Positions 3,457-5,660 of a DNA stretch of 5,660 bases are shown piece after piece. The notes beneath the pieces were generated by a model that had not been told where the DNA came from, ran no database searches, and saw only the letters and a program-made list of their open reading frames with translations. This DNA is from Oscillospiraceae bacterium (lineage in GTDB: Bacteria > Bacillota > Clostridia > Oscillospirales > Ruminococcaceae), in contig JAGBFZ010000406.1 in the NCBI GenBank assembly GCA_018110855.1, positions 1 through 5,660 on the forward strand, written 5' to 3'. The number at the start of each line of letters is the position of its first letter. Position 1 is the first letter of the stretch. The translations under genes were made by a program, and so were the position numbers.

Positions 3457-5660
3457 ATGAATATAAAAAATACATTGGGAGCTTACTGCGAAACATTATT
3501 CTGTGATGATTGGGAATTTTCCAAAAATCCATTAGGCACAGAATATTCCGAAGCTCTTGAATGGCAAAGCGTGGATATCCCCCATGACTGGCTCATATAT
3601 GATACGAAAAATCTGTACGAGACCTCCACAGGCTGGTACAGAAAAAAATACACAAACACTGCAAAAGAAGGTTTCCGCACCGCAATTCGATTTGAAGGAG
3701 TTTATATGGACAGCAAGGTCTATGTGAACGGCAAGCTTGCGGGTGAATGGAAATACGGCTATTCCACCTTTGAATTTGATATAACCGATCTTTTGAAGGA
3801 CGGCGAAAACCTTATAACCGTCCGTGTGGATCATCACAGTCCAAATTCCAGATGGTATTCGGGAGCAGGAATATACCGTAAGGTTATACTAAAAAAATAC
3901 CCCGAATGGCATATCCTGAGCGATGGCGTATATATATCCGCAGACATAAACGGCAGCGTGACCGTGACTGCGGAGACTGCCCGTCCCAAGGGAATCCCGG
4001 TGGCAGGACTTGAAATAAGACAGACTATCTTTGACGGTTATGAGCTTATCTGTACATCAACACTTCCCGTAAACGCATGGGACGACTGCGCATTTCCCGA
4101 GCCTGTCCGCATAAATGGAGCAAGTCTTTCATCAAATACCGTTACAATGCATATCCCCGAGCCTGTGCTGTGGGATATTGAAGCGCCACATCTCTATTCC
4201 CTCACAACAGATCTTGTAAAGGACGGCGAGGTGATACATACCGTTATTAACAAATTCGGACTGAGAAAGATCGAATTTACCTGCGATAAGGGCTTTTTCC
4301 TCAATGACAGGCACGTTAAGCTCCACGGCTGCTGTGAGCATCATGATCTGGGTGCGCTTGGAGCCGCAGTAAACCGCTCAGCCATAAAGAGAAAGCTCAC
4401 AAAGCTTCGTGAAATGGGCATAAATGCAATACGAACCAGCCACAATATGCCCGCAGTGGAGCTTATGGAGCTGTGCGATGAAATGGGATTCCTCGTCCTC
4501 TCCGAAGGCTTCGATATGTGGGAAATGCAGAAAACTGACTATGACTATGCCCGCTTCTTCAAGGAATGGACAGATAAGGACGTTGCGTCATGGGTCAGAC
4601 GTGACAGAAATCACCCCTGTTTAATAGGCTGGAGCTTGGGAAATGAAATATACGATACCCATGCAAGCGACCACGGACAGGAGATCGCCTCAAGGCTCAT
4701 GTATCTTGTACGTCTCCACGACCCCCGCTCCAACGGATATGTTACCATCGGCTCCAACTTCATGCAGTGGGACGGCGCACAGCGATGTGCAGATATCGTA
4801 AAGCTTGCAGGGTATAACTATACCGAGCGGCTCTATGACGAGCATCATAAGGCTCATCCTGACTGGATGATATACGGCTCCGAGACATCATCGGTAGTTC
4901 AGAGCCGTGGAATATACCATTTCCCCCTTTCCGAGCAGATACTCTGCGAGGACGATGAGCAGTGCTCCGCACTTGGAAATTCTGCCCCGGGCTGGGCTGC
5001 AAAGAATGTTGAAGCCTGCATAATCCCCGACAGAGACGCAGAATACTGCGCAGGTCAGTTTATCTGGACAGGCTTTGATTATATTGGCGAGCCGACTCCA
5101 TACAGCACAAAAAACAGCTATTTCGGACAATACGATACCGCAGGCTATGCCAAGGACAGCGCATATATTTTCCGTGCGGAATGGACGGATCATAAGAAGT
5201 CTCCCTTTGTTCATATCTTCCCATACTGGGATTTCGGAGAGGGACAGCTTATTGATGTGAGAGTAGCCTCCAACGCACCTAAGGTTGCCCTTTTCCTGAA
5301 CGGAGAAAAGAAGGGTGAAAAGGAAATAGATCATCTCGATGGAAAGGAACTGACCCTTGATACTGTCATTCCCTATGAAAAGGGCGAGCTTCTTGCCATA
5401 GCATACGATGAAAACGGAAATGAGATAGCAAGAGATATTCAGCGTTCCTTCGGAGATACCGCAGAGCTGCGCCTTTCCTCCGATAACGATACCGTAAACG
5501 CAGACGGAGAATCGCTTGTATTCCTCGATATCACCGCCCATGACAGCGAGGGAAATTTTGTTGCAAATGCCAATAACCGTGTGTTTGTTACCGTAGAAGG
5601 AGCAGGCAGACTTGTAGGTCTCGATAACGGCGATTCCACCGATTATGAGCAGTATAAGGG
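3457..5660 (+). CDS. glycoside hydrolase family 2, beta-galactosidase-like, 3' end outside window
   Basis: The frame starts at ATG 3457 and runs off the right edge after 734 complete codons. Domains in order: a jelly-roll sugar-binding domain (about 10-145, with IPHDW at 41-45, STGWYRKKY at 57-65 and SRWYSGAGIYR at 131-141); an Ig-like domain (about 150-272); the catalytic TIM barrel (about 275-580, with the RTSHNMP signature at 326-332); a DUF4982-type domain (about 595-660, VRVASNAPKVALFLNG); and the beginning of a Glyco_hydro2_C5-type Ig domain (about 668 onward, ending in GLDNGDSTDYE). Glu397 in GWSLGNEIYD is the expected acid/base and Glu476 in IYGSETSS the expected nucleophile. There is no signal peptide, so it should hydrolyse imported beta-galactosides in the cytosol. 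The N-x-K motif of GH2 beta-glucuronidases is not seen, and FGQYDTAGYAKD fits the galactosidase side, but the exact sugar is inferred. No transporter or regulator is in view. From domain content, probably fewer than 100 residues are missing. Confidence 0.93.
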   Translation, partial: MNIKNTLGAYCETLFCDDWEFSKNPLGTEYSEALEWQSVDIPHDWLIYDTKNLYETSTGWYRKKYTNTAKEGFRTAIRFEGVYMDSKVYVNGKLAGEWKYGYSTFEFDITDLLKDGENLITVRVDHHSPNSRWYSGAGIYRKVILKKYPEWHILSDGVYISADINGSVTVTAETARPKGIPVAGLEIRQTIFDGYELICTSTLPVNAWDDCAFPEPVRINGASLSSNTVTMHIPEPVLWDIEAPHLYSLTTDLVKDGEVIHTVINKFGLRKIEFTCDKGFFLNDRHVKLHGCCEHHDLGALGAAVNRSAIKRKLTKLREMGINAIRTSHNMPAVELMELCDEMGFLVLSEGFDMWEMQKTDYDYARFFKEWTDKDVASWVRRDRNHPCLIGWSLGNEIYDTHASDHGQEIASRLMYLVRLHDPRSNGYVTIGSNFMQWDGAQRCADIVKLAGYNYTERLYDEHHKAHPDWMIYGSETSSVVQSRGIYHFPLSEQILCEDDEQCSALGNSAPGWAAKNVEACIIPDRDAEYCAGQFIWTGFDYIGEPTPYSTKNSYFGQYDTAGYAKDSAYIFRAEWTDHKKSPFVHIFPYWDFGEGQLIDVRVASNAPKVALFLNGEKKGEKEIDHLDGKELTLDTVIPYEKGELLAIAYDENGNEIARDIQRSFGDTAELRLSSDNDTVNADGESLVFLDITAHDSEGNFVANANNRVFVTVEGAGRLVGLDNGDSTDYEQYK

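Noticed and set aside
3532..3837. 101-residue minus-strand frame opposite the 5' part of the GH2 gene
   Set aside because: It is fully inside the sugar-binding domain coding region and shows no family motif, so it is a shadow frame.
4888..5541. 217-residue open frame on the minus strand
   Set aside because: It lies antisense to the GH2 barrel and C-terminal domains, whose motifs are unmistakable on the plus strand. Its translation has no recognisable domain and no clear ribosome binding site was seen.

Overview
The window most resembles a chromosomal stretch from an anaerobic Firmicute of the Clostridia, probably a Ruminococcus-like Oscillospiraceae. The reasons are strong AAAGGAGG-type ribosome binding sites, consensus sigma-A promoters, frequent ATA and AGA codons, a membrane-anchored YvpB-like C39 protein with Ser/Thr/Glu-rich linkers, and a large cytosolic GH2 enzyme with a DUF4982-type C-terminal region. 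This placement is inference from style and families; there is no rRNA or marker gene here.

Layout. (1) Positions 3-314, plus strand: the 3' end of a DUF4304-like gene whose start lies left of the window. It is about 39% G+C by hand count of the first 300 bases, lower than sampled lines of the other genes (roughly 42-53%). (2) Positions 361-3227, minus strand: a compact three-gene operon read in the order C39-like peptidase, GNAT acetyltransferase, aldo/keto reductase. Its promoter (TTTACA-17-TATAAT) lies just upstream. The two internal gaps are 14-15 nt, and at each one the downstream gene's Shine-Dalgarno overlaps the upstream stop codon. (3) Positions 3228-3456: a divergent intergenic region with two back-to-back promoters, two imperfect palindromes and a small 5'-UTR hairpin. 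(4) Position 3457 to the right edge, plus strand: a GH2 beta-galactosidase-like gene, truncated by the window after 734 complete codons, with both catalytic glutamates visible. It is driven by a perfect TTGACA-17-TATAAT promoter.

How the genes fit together. The GH2 enzyme has no signal peptide and should act on imported oligosaccharides. The operon next to it has no obvious metabolic link to it: it pairs a surface-exposed cysteine-peptidase-like protein with two cytosolic enzymes, an acetyltransferase and a reductase of the YghZ/Gpr type. The divergent promoters could share regulation, but the sequence only suggests this.

I did not find a convincing new defence, mobile or RNA system. The observations most worth a second look are the C39-GNAT-reductase operon, the architecture of the C39 protein, and the palindromes around the very strong GH2 promoter.
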